From positions 1 to 37,500 of the forward strand of contig CAUYUJ010016285.1 of NCBI GenBank assembly GCA_963575745.1: a stretch of 37,500 bases of DNA, read 5' to 3'. Positions 10,208-19,523 of this stretch are shown one piece after another. Numbering within the stretch: position 1 is the first letter of the stretch; each line of letters starts with the position of its first letter. Below the pieces are notes generated by a model. That model ran no database searches. It saw only the letters and a list, made by a program, of their open reading frames with translations, and had not been told where the DNA came from. This DNA comes from Prorocentrum cordatum. Its lineage: Eukaryota > Sar > Dinophyceae > Prorocentrales > Prorocentraceae. Position numbers and translations under genes: made by a program.

Positions 10208-10319
10208 ACTCGACTTTTCAAGCTTGAGCCCCAGCGCCCGCGGTCCCTGCACTTCTTGAGTTCTCCATTCTGCTCTCTGAAACATGCTAGATTCCCCAGC
10301 AATCATTCTGAAACTAACA
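10208..10319 (-). repeat. 5' LTR of the copia element
   Basis: Direct repeat of 2-113, one mismatch in 112 bp. Bounded on one side by the primer binding site and on the other by a CTC microsatellite. It should carry the element promoter; no clear TATA or TTTT box was recognised. Confidence 0.85.
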
Positions 10320-10393
10320 CCTCCTCCTCCTCCTCCTCCTCCTCCTCCTCCTCCTCCTCCTCCTCCTCCTCCTCCTCCTCCTCCCTCCTCCTC
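10320..10393. repeat. (CTC)n microsatellite
   Basis: About 74 bases of near-perfect CTC/TCC triplets separating the copia 5' LTR from the DIRS-like terminal repeat. It is the apparent insertion target of the copia element. Confidence 0.95.
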
Positions 10394-10618
10394 GTTTAAG
10401 TGAGAAGGTGCCTGGCAGAAAACCAAACAGTGAGAGCCCGGGGCGACGGCAACGCGGCGAGCACAAGCACTGTTCGGGCTCACAAACGGAAAAGGCAGAG
10501 GCAGCAGCGCGCGCGCCTTTTGGCATCATCAGGCGCATGCCGCACCTCTCCTTCTCCACACTCAGGCCGGGCCTCAGCCGAGGCCCAGCTGTGCCGCCAG
10601 ACTGGCGGCTCCTCGGCC
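10394..10618 (-). repeat. Terminal direct repeat, copy B2
   Basis: 225 bp matching 10825-11049 at 223 positions (fixed offset of 431). The outer edge is GTTTAAGTGAG, right against the CTC tract; in the other copy this edge is preceded by CTCAC, giving an inverted pair CTCAC/GTGAG around GTTTAA. Confidence 0.95.
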
Positions 10619-10824
10619 CGAACCGCTAAGCGGTCAAGGCCGAAAAAAGGAAAAGGAAAATACAAAGGGCCAGGGAGGGCCTGGGAGGGAAGGGCCCGAG
10701 AGAGAAACTTAAGCCCCAAAGGGGCCGCGGAGGGGGGAAGGGACAGAGAGCAGGAGAGACCCTTCCCCCTCACCAGGCACTTACTCCCTGAAACCCTACG
10801 TTTTACGCATGCTCAAACTCTCAC
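10619..10824 (-). repeat. Candidate A2 segment between the B repeats
   Basis: 206 bp, unique in the window, lying exactly between two near-identical repeats. In DIRS/Ngaro architecture this position holds A2, a copy of the 5' terminal A1. No A1 is visible, which fits 5' truncation. Not coding as far as I can see. Confidence 0.5.
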
Positions 10825-11049
10825 GTTTAAGTGAGAAGGTGCCTGGCAGAAAACCAAACAGTGAGAGCCCGGGGCGACGGCAACGCGGCGAGCACAAGCA
10901 CTGTTCGGGCTCACAAACGGAAAAGGCAGAGGCAGCAGCGCGCGCGCCTTTTGGCATCATCAGGCGCATGCCGCACCTCTCCTTCTCCACGCTCAGGCCA
11001 GGCCTCAGCCGAGGCCCAGCTGTGCCGCCAGACTGGCGGCTCCTCGGCC
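10825..11049 (-). repeat. Terminal direct repeat, copy B1
   Basis: Matches 10394-10618 with two substitutions. Divergence begins sharply at 11050, so both repeat ends are well defined. Confidence 0.95.
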
Positions 11050-11469
11050 ACCCAGCTCCTCTCGCCCCCTCGGCTCCCGTGACTTGCGGGTGGTGCCGAA
11101 CAGGGCTCACAGCTGGGCGCCTCACTGCACAGCGCGTGCCGGCGCTGGCGTAGCACCAGCCGGCTTCCTCAACCTCTCCTCGGGGACCGCACTGGCGGGA
11201 CGCCCCAGCCACCTCCTCCTCTCCGCGGGGACCGCACTGGCGGGACGCCCCGGCCCTCGGCCTCCTCACCTCCGCACGCCCCTTCGGCGCCCGTGACTTG
11301 CGGGTGGTGCCGACTGGGGCTCGCGGCCCTCCTCCACCTCAACTCCGCCCGTCGATCCAGGGGGTCGCCACTGCCCCCAGGCCGTGACCCCAGGACTGCG
11401 CACAATCCAGCAACGGCTCCTCCAGTGGTGACACGCCTTGGGTCGACACTCGCACTCCTGGTACTGGCC
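11050..11469. repeat. GC-rich 3' region of the DIRS-like element with internal short repeats
   Basis: Non-coding stretch between the recombinase stop codon and B1. It holds two pairs of short direct repeats: about 25 bp at 11182-11206 and 11227-11251, and about 23 bp at 11077-11099 and 11291-11313. No gene seen. Confidence 0.6.
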
Positions 11470-14400
11470 TCAGGCTCCCGGCTTCTCCTTCACATCAGCA
11501 GCCGGTCCGCCTCCCGCCGCTTCAACCTTGTACCCCACATGCAGGGTTGCCACAGACTTCGCCATCGCCTCTGACACCCCAGCGGCGTCCTCATTCGCCT
11601 CCCACAAATACTGGTGAAAGGCCCCGCTGTTCCACCGCCCCCAACGCTTGACCAGCTCCGTGTCCTGGAAGCAGTGGTACAGGGCCGTCGCTCCGCCGTT
11701 TCGGAGCGAATGGCTCTTGAACCTGTCGGGTGGGTAGCCTTCCAGCGCCGCCGCCTTCTGAAGCAAGCCCTGGATACGCTCCCGCGTGATCGGGCTGCCG
11801 TCTTCCCACCTCGCAAGTGGTAAATGTGCCTCTTTGCCCGCGATACGGCTCGGGAACCAACGGTTGTAGCACTCCGCCGCCCACACCGGGCAGATGCCGA
11901 ACGGGTCGTTCGAGCGGTAGTGGTTCCTCGCCTGCCCTGCTCCCTTCTGGTCCGCCTTCGACGCCTTAAACCACAGCACCACCTCGTCCGCGGCAGCGAA
12001 GTGGCTTACCTGCTCGCCCTTGCACTTCGGGGCAATGTCCAGCCCGGTCAAGACCTTCTTCAAATCCCAGTGCCCCGAGTGGGCGTACTCCCCAATCCGC
12101 ATCATGAAGAAAAAGGCGAAGATCACGCAGAAATACAAGGCCGCGTCGTCCGCGCAAGTGTCTGGCTTCAGCATGTCTCGGATTCTCCTCAGCATCTTGG
12201 TCGTAACCGGGAGCTTCATCTTTCCGGGCCCTTGCCAGTTCTCTATCCCAATTAACGCCATCCACAGTCGCGGCTTACCCGCCAAGGGGTCGGGCTCACC
12301 CAGCATCACGTGGTGTGAACGGATCCCCAGCAACTTTGACCGCATCGTCCCGTGCGACCGCTTCAGGCTGTTGTACAGGTGCACCATGAACAGCAGCAGC
12401 TCCCCCTCATCTTGGCGACGCTCTTCACGAGTCTCGCCATGCAGGATGGGCGACCTCCTGCGGATCCGGCAGAACGTCGTCCACTGCCTCCAAGCGACGC
12501 CGTAGGTCGCCTTCGTCCCCTTTGCCACCGAAGCCACCACGGCTGCGTCTACCAACCTCTGGAGCTCTGGCGCGTACCCAGCATCGGCACGCCCGCCGGC
12601 ACGCCTGGAGTCCTCCCTGGCGATCCGCCTGAGCTGCCGCTCGAGCCCTTCGCTGCCCTGTCCGCTGCCCGCTGCCGCTTCCAGGTACCGGCTCACCGCC
12701 TCCGGGTCGATGTCCTCGGGCGGTCCAGCCTCCGGTGCCGCACGCCGCGCCACCTCCTCACGCTCACACTCCTCTCTTCCCCCGTGCCGGGGGGCGACCG
12801 CGGCGGCACTCCCTGCCTTGGCTGCCCTCTGCGCTGCCGCCAACCGGTCCTTGGCCATCGAAATGGGGTAGGTCTTGTTGCACATCGGGCAGCTCGTGTC
12901 CCGGCCCTCGCCCTGCACACCGCAGTACTCACACCACGCATAGCGGGCGTCTGGGCCGCCTCCTGGGAAAGGCACCGGCCGAAATGCTTCGGCCTCCTCC
13001 TCTGTCTCTTCATAGTCCTCCTCCGAGTAGGACTCAGGTGAGTTGAGGTCCCTCACGGCCTCGGCAGCACGTGCCGGTCCGCCAGGCCTGAGCGGGTCCT
13101 CCTCCGCCCGGTGACCAGGGGGCTGTGGCCGCTTCTCCAGCCCGCGGGACCCACTCGACTCCCCCGAAGGGGGCACCCAACTTCCTGGTTGGGGCAGCGG
13201 CTCGCGGTCGGCCCGCCCCTCTGGCTGCGGGAGTGGCTCTCGGCCAGGCCGAGGGTGGACCACCGACGTCTCCACCCCGGCGGCCCTCCCCCTGGGGCGG
13301 TCCTCCTCCTCTGGTGCGGACCAGAGCCCTGTCCTCTGAAACTCTACCCGCCTAGCGAGCGCACGGTAAGTCTGACCGACCGCCCGCGCGACCTCTGCCG
13401 GGGGCTCTTCCTCCGACCTCTCCTGCTGCTTGACCGCTGCTGGTGCAGGTGGGGTCTTCGCCCTTAGGTGGATGTACTCCGCCTGCCCCGCACCGGGGTG
13501 CCCGGCCCCATCCTCGGGCCGCTCTGCCTCCGCCGTCCTCTGCCGGGCAGCCCCTCGCTCCGCACGCGCCCGCCGGGCGAGCTCCCCTGGTGACGGGGGG
13601 GGGCACTCCTCGCTCGGACTTCCGCTGCCGCTCTCCTCGCCCTGCTCCTCCGCGGCCCAGGACTCAGCCCCCGCAGGGGGGGCAGCCAACGCAGCGGCGG
13701 CCAGCACCCGGGCGGCAGCCGCTGCAATCTCTTGCTTGCGCTCCTGCTTGCGCTTCTTACTTGCTGCTGCGGTCTCTGACGGCCCCCCCCCACCTGGGGG
13801 TGGCTGGCCGTGGGGCATCTTCTCACAGTGTCTGAAGTGCTTCGCGCCTCCTTCTGCCCAGTCCGCTCCCTCCGACCGCCCTGCGCACTTGTTGCAGCAG
13901 AACCCTGGCCGCCACAGTGCTCCCCCGTCGACTGCCGTCGCGGGCTGGGAGTGCTCCAAGTAGGGGCACCCTGGGAGCCGGCACGGCCGCAAGGCTTCCC
14001 TCGCCTCTGGGGGGGGTGGGGCCTGATCCGCACCGCTGGCGCCCTCCCCCACTCCTTCGGCAACCACGCGTCGCCCTGTGGCCGTCCAGGGGCCCCAGCT
14101 CTCATCCTCTGAACCTCCCGCATGCCGGCTCCTGGTGGCCAGTGGGTCTCCTCCGCCACCCACCAGCGGGCCCTGCGCCCCTCCGGCGGGTGGACCTTCG
14201 TGCTGCCGGCCTTCCCTGGCCGTCCTGGGCGGCGCCTTCACCACCGCAGGCCGCTGCTCCTCCCAGATGGGTGGGAGGCGGCCGTCCGGCGCCGCCTTGG
14301 GCGGCGGGTGCCTCGGAGCCTCCTCGCCTGCTGCCTGGGCTCCTGGACCGCCGCTGCCACTAGCCTCCTCGCCCGCTGGGGGGCGGTAGCCAGCCTCCCT

Positions 14401-16170
14401 CTGCCTCCTCTGGAGGTCTTCGTGTCGTGCCTGACAGTACGGCCCATGGGTGTCGCCATCCGTGTCACGGCATGTCCGACAGCAGTACCAGCCCCAGTCG
14501 TGCTCCAAGCGAGCGCAGCTCCTCCCACACTGGTTCCAGCACTGCGGTCCTCCATCTGGGTCGCGTCCCACTCGCAGTAGGATCACATCGGGGTAGGGGT
14601 CGTCGAGCAAGCTTTGCGCTCGCTCCCCTGGCAGCATGCCACCGTGCCGCTCACGCCTCCCCACAGTCTCCTGCCGTCGCCTCTCGTCAGCTTGGAGCCA
14701 GCTCGTGAGCTCCCGACGTCTCCCCTCGTCCTCTGGGCGGCGGCAGATGCCCGCCGTCCTCTCTCCTGACTCGGTGGATACCTCCGCTTGCCTGAGGGCC
14801 GCTGTTAGCGCGGCCGCGGCTGCACGCGGGGGGCACGCACGCAGGACTCCCCTCAGCAAATCCCCGTGGCTCAACTGCACACAAAGTGCGAGCCAGTCGG
14901 CACTGGACCCTCCGCGCAAGTGCCAAACCTCCTGCGCTTGGAGCGGTCGGACCCCTGGCGGGGGACCCTTTGCATCATAGACCAAGACAGGCTCCAGCAC
15001 CCCGCTCTCGTCCACCCGTGGGGTCGGTGAGGGGCCGGAGCTGCCGTACACGGGGCGCCTGCCGACCTGCCCCCGCGGATGCCAATGGCCAATGATCCGC
15101 GGGAGATGAGGGGGCGACCTCGCCGCCCGCGGGTCCACCACCAGCCGCCCATCCTCGGGCGCCAGCCACTCCTCCTCCTCGACTCGGCGAGCGTTCATCA
15201 TTCCTCCTGCCATTGGCAAAGGTGGCGGGGGCTTGGCCTCGTGGCTCCCCAACCAGCCCACCGGCACTGGCGCTCCGCCCTTCGACGCCAATACCCACAC
15301 CTTCCGCTGGGCCACCGGGTCGCCGCACTCGCTGCACACGCGCCCGTCTTCGGCAGCACTCCACCCAACGTTCCGAAAGAACTTCAGCACATCCGCCACG
15401 GTGGGGCCAGGAGGTACATCCACCAAGGCCCACTGGGCGGCCATACGGGGCAGCTCCTGGGCGAGGTCCTGTAGGTTCGGGCCCACCCGCGACGGGCCTA
15501 GGGAGGTCACCACCAACGTCAGGTCGCCTTCTCTCCCCGCCCCGCCTGCCTGGAAGTCGGGCCAGCCCTTCAACAGCTCCGCCTCGCCACATGCTCCCAG
15601 CACGCCGGCGGCCCTGGCGTACGGGGCCAGCGTGCTTCTCACCTCCACCACCCGCCAGGCGGTCTGGAGGAGCGGGCGTGGGACCTCCCCTGGCGACCGG
15701 CGGGCCATGAGCTGCATGGCCACCTGCCAGTCCTCGGGGTCCACGAGGGCGACGGCGTGGACGCGCCTCTCGTAACCTTGTGACAGTACCTCCGCCCACG
15801 TGCCCGCCAGGTCGATCGGCTCGAAACCCTCCTCAGCCATACGACGCTTGACCTCAGCCACGTCGGCCCTGGTGATCATGTCCGCCATCTCGTTGCTGTA
15901 CGTCCTGATGTACGGTGCAGCGAGGACGCGGCAGTGGTACTTGGCCTCTACGTAGTTGAGCAGTCTCACCAGGTGCCTCGCCATCCGATTCTTCGGCCGG
16001 CGCGTCTCCACCCACCTCTGGACCGTCTGGTTGTCCCCCACGTAGATGATCAGCCGCTCTTTCCAGGCCTGCCCGCGGGCGACTGCGAAACCTACTATGC
16101 AGAACAGCTCCCCGAGCGCTATGATCACCCATTCCTCGGGTAACCCAGCGGCCATCTTCAACGCCTCCAT
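11470..16170 (-). CDS. DIRS-like polyprotein: RNase H remnant, methyltransferase-like region, tyrosine recombinase (1566 aa)
   Basis: Residues 1-110 match the C-terminal part of a retroelement RNase H (Glu21, Asp46 in VGDN, Asp97 in NEMADMITR); the first strand and the reverse transcriptase are absent. Around residues 190-415 motifs recall the C-terminal half of a cytosine-5 methyltransferase (QRKVWVLAS from residue 288, RPLQAQEVWHLRG from residue 408), possible because DIRS elements often carry a methylase. A long Pro/Ala/Arg-rich linker holds three Cys-rich clusters (about 537-575, 735-790, 1076-1098). The C-terminal 330 residues form a tyrosine recombinase: Arg1358 in MRIGEYAH, Lys about 1405, His1487 and Arg1490 in HSLRNG, and nucleophile Tyr1521 in FHQYLW. 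This enzyme would integrate the element's circular DNA. The ATG at 16168-16170 is probably an internal Met left by truncation. Confidence 0.85.
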   Translation of the reverse strand: MEALKMAAGLPEEWVIIALGELFCIVGFAVARGQAWKERLIIYVGDNQTVQRWVETRRPKNRMARHLVRLLNYVEAKYHCRVLAAPYIRTYSNEMADMITRADVAEVKRRMAEEGFEPIDLAGTWAEVLSQGYERRVHAVALVDPEDWQVAMQLMARRSPGEVPRPLLQTAWRVVEVRSTLAPYARAAGVLGACGEAELLKGWPDFQAGGAGREGDLTLVVTSLGPSRVGPNLQDLAQELPRMAAQWALVDVPPGPTVADVLKFFRNVGWSAAEDGRVCSECGDPVAQRKVWVLASKGGAPVPVGWLGSHEAKPPPPLPMAGGMMNARRVEEEEWLAPEDGRLVVDPRAARSPPHLPRIIGHWHPRGQVGRRPVYGSSGPSPTPRVDESGVLEPVLVYDAKGPPPGVRPLQAQEVWHLRGGSSADWLALCVQLSHGDLLRGVLRACPPRAAAAALTAALRQAEVSTESGERTAGICRRPEDEGRRRELTSWLQADERRRQETVGRRERHGGMLPGERAQSLLDDPYPDVILLRVGRDPDGGPQCWNQCGRSCARLEHDWGWYCCRTCRDTDGDTHGPYCQARHEDLQRRQREAGYRPPAGEEASGSGGPGAQAAGEEAPRHPPPKAAPDGRLPPIWEEQRPAVVKAPPRTAREGRQHEGPPAGGAQGPLVGGGGDPLATRSRHAGGSEDESWGPWTATGRRVVAEGVGEGASGADQAPPPPEAREALRPCRLPGCPYLEHSQPATAVDGGALWRPGFCCNKCAGRSEGADWAEGGAKHFRHCEKMPHGQPPPGGGGPSETAAASKKRKQERKQEIAAAAARVLAAAALAAPPAGAESWAAEEQGEESGSGSPSEECPPPSPGELARRARAERGAARQRTAEAERPEDGAGHPGAGQAEYIHLRAKTPPAPAAVKQQERSEEEPPAEVARAVGQTYRALARRVEFQRTGLWSAPEEEDRPRGRAAGVETSVVHPRPGREPLPQPEGRADREPLPQPGSWVPPSGESSGSRGLEKRPQPPGHRAEEDPLRPGGPARAAEAVRDLNSPESYSEEDYEETEEEAEAFRPVPFPGGGPDARYAWCEYCGVQGEGRDTSCPMCNKTYPISMAKDRLAAAQRAAKAGSAAAVAPRHGGREECEREEVARRAAPEAGPPEDIDPEAVSRYLEAAAGSGQGSEGLERQLRRIAREDSRRAGGRADAGYAPELQRLVDAAVVASVAKGTKATYGVAWRQWTTFCRIRRRSPILHGETREERRQDEGELLLFMVHLYNSLKRSHGTMRSKLLGIRSHHVMLGEPDPLAGKPRLWMALIGIENWQGPGKMKLPVTTKMLRRIRDMLKPDTCADDAALYFCVIFAFFFMMRIGEYAHSGHWDLKKVLTGLDIAPKCKGEQVSHFAAADEVVLWFKASKADQKGAGQARNHYRSNDPFGICPVWAAECYNRWFPSRIAGKEAHLPLARWEDGSPITRERIQGLLQKAAALEGYPPDRFKSHSLRNGGATALYHCFQDTELVKRWGRWNSGAFHQYLWEANEDAAGVSEAMAKSVATLHVGYKVEAAGGGPAADVKEKPGA

Positions 16171-16194
16171 GTCCCAGACATCAGACAGCCCTAA

Positions 16195-16290
16195 AAAAAA
16201 CCAATGCCGCCCAGAACGTCATGGTTTTTAACCAAGACAAAGCAGAAAAACCAAGACATTGCAAAAAAAACCGAGACAATTGTAGTTCTG
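16195..16290. repeat. A-rich short repeats at the truncated 5' edge of the DIRS-like element
   Basis: Three imperfect copies of a run of A followed by CCAAGACA or CCGAGACA lie just upstream of the frame. They mark where element similarity ends. No gene seen here. Confidence 0.5.
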
Positions 16291-16767
16291 GTGATATAGC
16301 GTGTATGTTGTCGTTGGTTCGTTGTGAAGATGTTGTGTGTATGTAGACAGTTTTTCTATTATATGTAGGCGTCCAACAACAGACTGTTGTTGCAACCGCG
16401 TGCGTTGTGAGCTAGGAGCTGCGTCGTTGGGCGTTGGTAGTAACGCCTCTGCGTCTCAAGGGTACCGGAGCACAGGCGGAAGCCTAGAGGATAGTTTGGC
16501 GAGTCAGGGCTGGGGGGCAGTGCGGACAGAGAATCCACCAGATACGTAAACATGCGGGATGACGATGATTGTTTAAGCAAGGCAAACAGTTCTGGATCAT
16601 CGTAAAAATGCACGCGCGTACGCGACATATGCGTTGCAACAACAACGCAATCTCTTCTCATCCTGGGATGGAAGCTTCGCCCCGAAGGGCGGTGCCCCGA
16701 AGGGCGACCGCATGTAGAAAAATATGGGCCAGGAGCGACGAGTCTTATTGTTCCTGGCTCTCGTTCC

Positions 16768-16777
16768 CTCTCTCTCG

Positions 16778-16870
<93 letters not shown>

Positions 16871-16901
16871 CTGTTTTTCTCTCTCTCTCTCTTTCTCTTC
16901 A
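16768..16901. repeat. (TC)n microsatellite
   Basis: About 130 bases of TC dinucleotides with a few TTT interruptions. Confidence 0.97.
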
Positions 16902-17597
16902 CTGTAGCACGCAAGTGTGTAGGGCACCGCTCTCGGACGGGAACGCGCAGGGGCACCGTTCTCGGAAATGTCAAAGGCCTGCAGCCGGCGCCGCCAGGGG
17001 CCCGAGGCCTGAGAAGAAACGCGACCCCAAATCAGCAGGGCGGTGAAACAGCCCACGGTGGTGAAACATAAGGGTGGTGGAACACACATCATATCTGTAT
17101 ATATACACATGAATACAACTGTATGCGTACGTATATGTTAAATGTATGGCAGTGTGTTTGTGTTCATGTATGTGTTGGCGTTGTTATTTACGGTGCTACA
17201 TTATTATCACACGGTTCCCTATCCATTTTCCAATTATCCTTGCAATCGTTGCCAGGGAAACACCTGCAAAGCGGAAGTCGAGCAGAAGGGTTGGCGGCGG
17301 TGGTCTTCCCCGCCACCGAAAACACACAATAACGCAATCTGTGTCCACCTCTATTCGCCAAGTATGTTCGGATCCTTCTCCGTAGTCATCGGGAAATTCG
17401 ACATGGAATTGTCGAATGCGGTGCCGTGCACGCAACAAAACAAACAACGCAATTTCTATTCATCACCTCCCCTACTTGTCCTCCTTCTGCCTTGAATTCC
17501 TCCCTTTTCCCTCCCTGATTTTCCCAATATCACCCTCAGGAAGGATGGAAATGCATAACGCGCGGTGGCGATGCTGTAAGTATTCCCAGACATTGAG

Positions 17598-17604
17598 CGT
17601 CTCG

Positions 17605-17655
<51 letters not shown>
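17598..17655. repeat. GTCTCGA element expanded into a 51-A run
   Basis: GTCTCG followed by 51 consecutive A. Two related sites (17774, 18347) have the same GTCTCGA arm with a normal short A or T loop and a complementary arm, so this looks like loop expansion of the same hairpin element. Confidence 0.7.
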
Positions 17656-17656
<1 letters not shown>

Positions 17657-17773
17657 AGAGGTGTTACATAGTTTTTGGCCTCTCGGGGCCCTCGCTGGGC
17701 GTCGGGACCGTCAAAAAACCACTCGGGATGAAAAACTAGTCCCAGGGAAGTGGTCGGGAGGTCGGGGGCCCGC

Positions 17774-17810
17774 GTCTCGAAAAAATTGAGACGTCGGATG
17801 TCTGGGTTTC
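17774..17810. repeat. GTCTCGA hairpin followed by a GTCGGATGTCTGGG tail
   Basis: Inverted repeat GTCTCGAAAAAATTGAGAC, then GTCGGATGTCTGGG. The tail resembles the CCCGATGTGTGGG that follows the hairpin at 18347. Both are followed within about 110 bp by an AACGCAAT-type motif. Confidence 0.6.
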
Positions 17811-18346
17811 CAATATGCTCACCGCGTGCGTGGCGATGCAGCCACGTGGGCTGCATGCGCGCCTGACGCAAAACAACAATCACGCAATCTCTGCTCCTCT
17901 TCGGAACGTTAAGTTGGCTAGAGAAAGCAGCAGCTGACTGGAAAAAACAGGCGCCCGTTCCGGCGGGGCCAGCCGACAACGCAATCTCTTATCATTACCC
18001 CGTCTGAATACTATGCCCCTGTCCCTTTCCCCCAGGGGACCAAAACAGCGACCACGCATGGAAATTGTTGATGAAATCGTTCAAGCGCACCGTAGTGGCG
18101 ATCCCAGCAATCTTTGCCAGGGCAGCAACAACACAATAGTTGCGAGTGAAACGTTGTGACACGGTACATAAAGTGCTCTCCACGGAGTCCGTGAGCCCGC
18201 GATGGGCGCCGCCTGGGCCAGGAGGCCATAGGCCCCCTGTGCCCTCCACACATCAGGCGTCTCGATCTTTCGAATTGTTATTTGACGGTCCCGAGGGCCT
18301 GCACGTGAAATCCCACACCAACAAAAATCAGACAATCATGAAATAT

Positions 18347-18385
18347 TGTCGTCTCGATTTTTTCGAGACACCCGATGTGTGGGTA
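18347..18385. repeat. GTCTCGA hairpin followed by a CCCGATGTGTGGG tail
   Basis: Perfect inverted arms GTCTCGA and TCGAGAC around a T loop, then the tail and an AACAACGCAAT motif about 15 bases on. A further partial copy is at 18259. Confidence 0.65.
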
Positions 18386-19523
18386 CGAGCAACAAACAAC
18401 GCAATGTATTCTCATCCAATTTCCCCTCACAGTCCTTCACTCCTTTCTCCGCTACACACCCTCACCCCTTCTAAACTCGGATTGGGCGATGGGCTTCAAC
18501 CGTTCACCGTTGCGCAGCAGCCTGCGCCTGCGTTGCAGCCACTTCGGTGCCAGAGCAGCGAACAACGCAATGTCTTCTCATCTATTGTCCCCCGCTTCCC
18601 TCCTCCTCTCCCACATTCCCGCTTCCCTCCTCCTCCCTCCTCCTCCTCTTCTCATCTAACTCGTAGAAGCAACAAGTAAAATCGATGGCCACGCAGCGCA
18701 GCTGCCTCACCGCAGGGGCCGCCTGGAAGCCGCTCGGGCACTCCAGACCGACAGAGCAAAAACAAAGAACAACGCAATCTCGTCTCCCATCTTTTTTCTC
18801 ATCCGTAGAAAATCTGCAGCGCTCAGAATTCGCTCATGCTGGCCTCAAGCACCTGGCTGCCCCGCAGCCGGCGCCCGACGAACAACAAATCAACGCAATC
18901 TCCGCTCATCCATTGTGGGCTACATTTACCCTCCCCTGCCCCCAGGAATGCGAACAACAGCGCAATGTCTTCTCACCGCCAGGAAATACCATGCCAGGGC
19001 AATGCTCACGTCGCAAATGGCACGCGCGCCCCTCGAGGGTGGCCAGCAGCAGCCAACCCGTCGACCATCCAGGTCGCGGGGGTGGAAGAGGTGGCGGGGT
19101 GGGTGGGAGAGGTGGATCGAATGGGGGTGCTGGAGGGGACGAGGTAGAGGAGGAGTCGGCAAAACAAACAATCTCTTCTGACAAGCAGCGCAATCTCTTA
19201 TTCAACTGTGTTTTTTTTTTTTGCGTTGGTGTTGTGTTTCGTTTTGCACATAAGCATTGTTGTTTGTTTGATGTGCTTCTGTATTGCACATATCGTCATT
19301 AGTTTGTGTGTGTTGTGATTCGATAAGTGCGTTTGGCAGTCAAGTAGCCCCGCTGTTGTTGCAAACCCCTTTCCTTGTTGAGCACATGCGGTGCACAGTA
19401 ATTTTCTTTTGTCACGAACAGGAGGTGACGCGCCAAGGGAGCAGATTTGAAGAGCCCGCACGCGACGCAAACATTACACGCGTACACGTGCCCAAGATCT
19501 TCCCCACCAGAGGCGCACTGCGA

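Larger units (their letters stand above)
2..10319 (-). mobile_element. Complete Ty1/copia LTR retrotransposon
   Basis: A full-length copia-type element read on the minus strand. It has two 112-bp direct repeats at its ends, a primer binding site just inside the 5' LTR (right side), one long Gag-Pol frame, and a short 3' untranslated stretch at 114-408. The LTRs differ at a single position (about 34 against 10240), so insertion was recent or the ends have been homogenised. The domain order protease, integrase, reverse transcriptase, RNase H is diagnostic of copia rather than Ty3. The right flank is a CTC microsatellite, the apparent insertion site. The left end coincides with the window edge, so a target-site duplication cannot be checked. 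Confidence 0.93.
10394..16170 (-). mobile_element. 5'-truncated DIRS-like (tyrosine recombinase) retroelement
   Basis: A long frame with the end of RNase H followed by a tyrosine recombinase, then terminal sequences arranged as repeat, spacer, repeat (10825-11049, 10619-10824, 10394-10618). DIRS and Ngaro elements end in a B1-A2-B2 split direct repeat and have A1 at the 5' end. Here the A2 spacer has no partner upstream of 16170, and the reverse transcriptase is missing, so the 5' half was lost. The frame begins inside RNase H and meets an in-frame stop at about 16229. Confidence 0.7.
16642..19200 (+). repeat. Dispersed family of a degenerate motif around ACAACGCAATCTCTTCTCAT
   Basis: At least eleven copies, all on the plus strand, near 16642, 17331, 17444, 17872, 17976, 18396, 18562, 18769, 18886, 18955 and 19163-19200. 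The invariant core is CGCAAT (AACGCAAT in most copies), usually preceded by AACAA and followed by a pyrimidine-rich TCTTCTCATC. Spacing is irregular (about 70-690 bp), so this is not a tandem array. The sequence between copies is mostly unrelated. No stable coding frame spans the region. Its nature is unknown: it could be the end of a small mobile element or a site-specific insertion product. Confidence 0.75.

Noticed and set aside
10208-10250. GGCTCAAG in the copia LTR matching the 3' end of the dinoflagellate spliced leader
   Set aside because: Only eight bases match, and the following bases and upstream part of the leader are absent; chance is a sufficient explanation.
13352-14580. Arg/Pro/Ser-rich frames opposite and alongside the DIRS-like polyprotein
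   Set aside because: GC-rich shadow frames of the 1566-aa frame, without motifs of their own.
16677-16707. Direct and inverted GCCCCGAAGGGCG pair considered as a terminator-like or attachment site
   Set aside because: Too short and isolated to assign a function.
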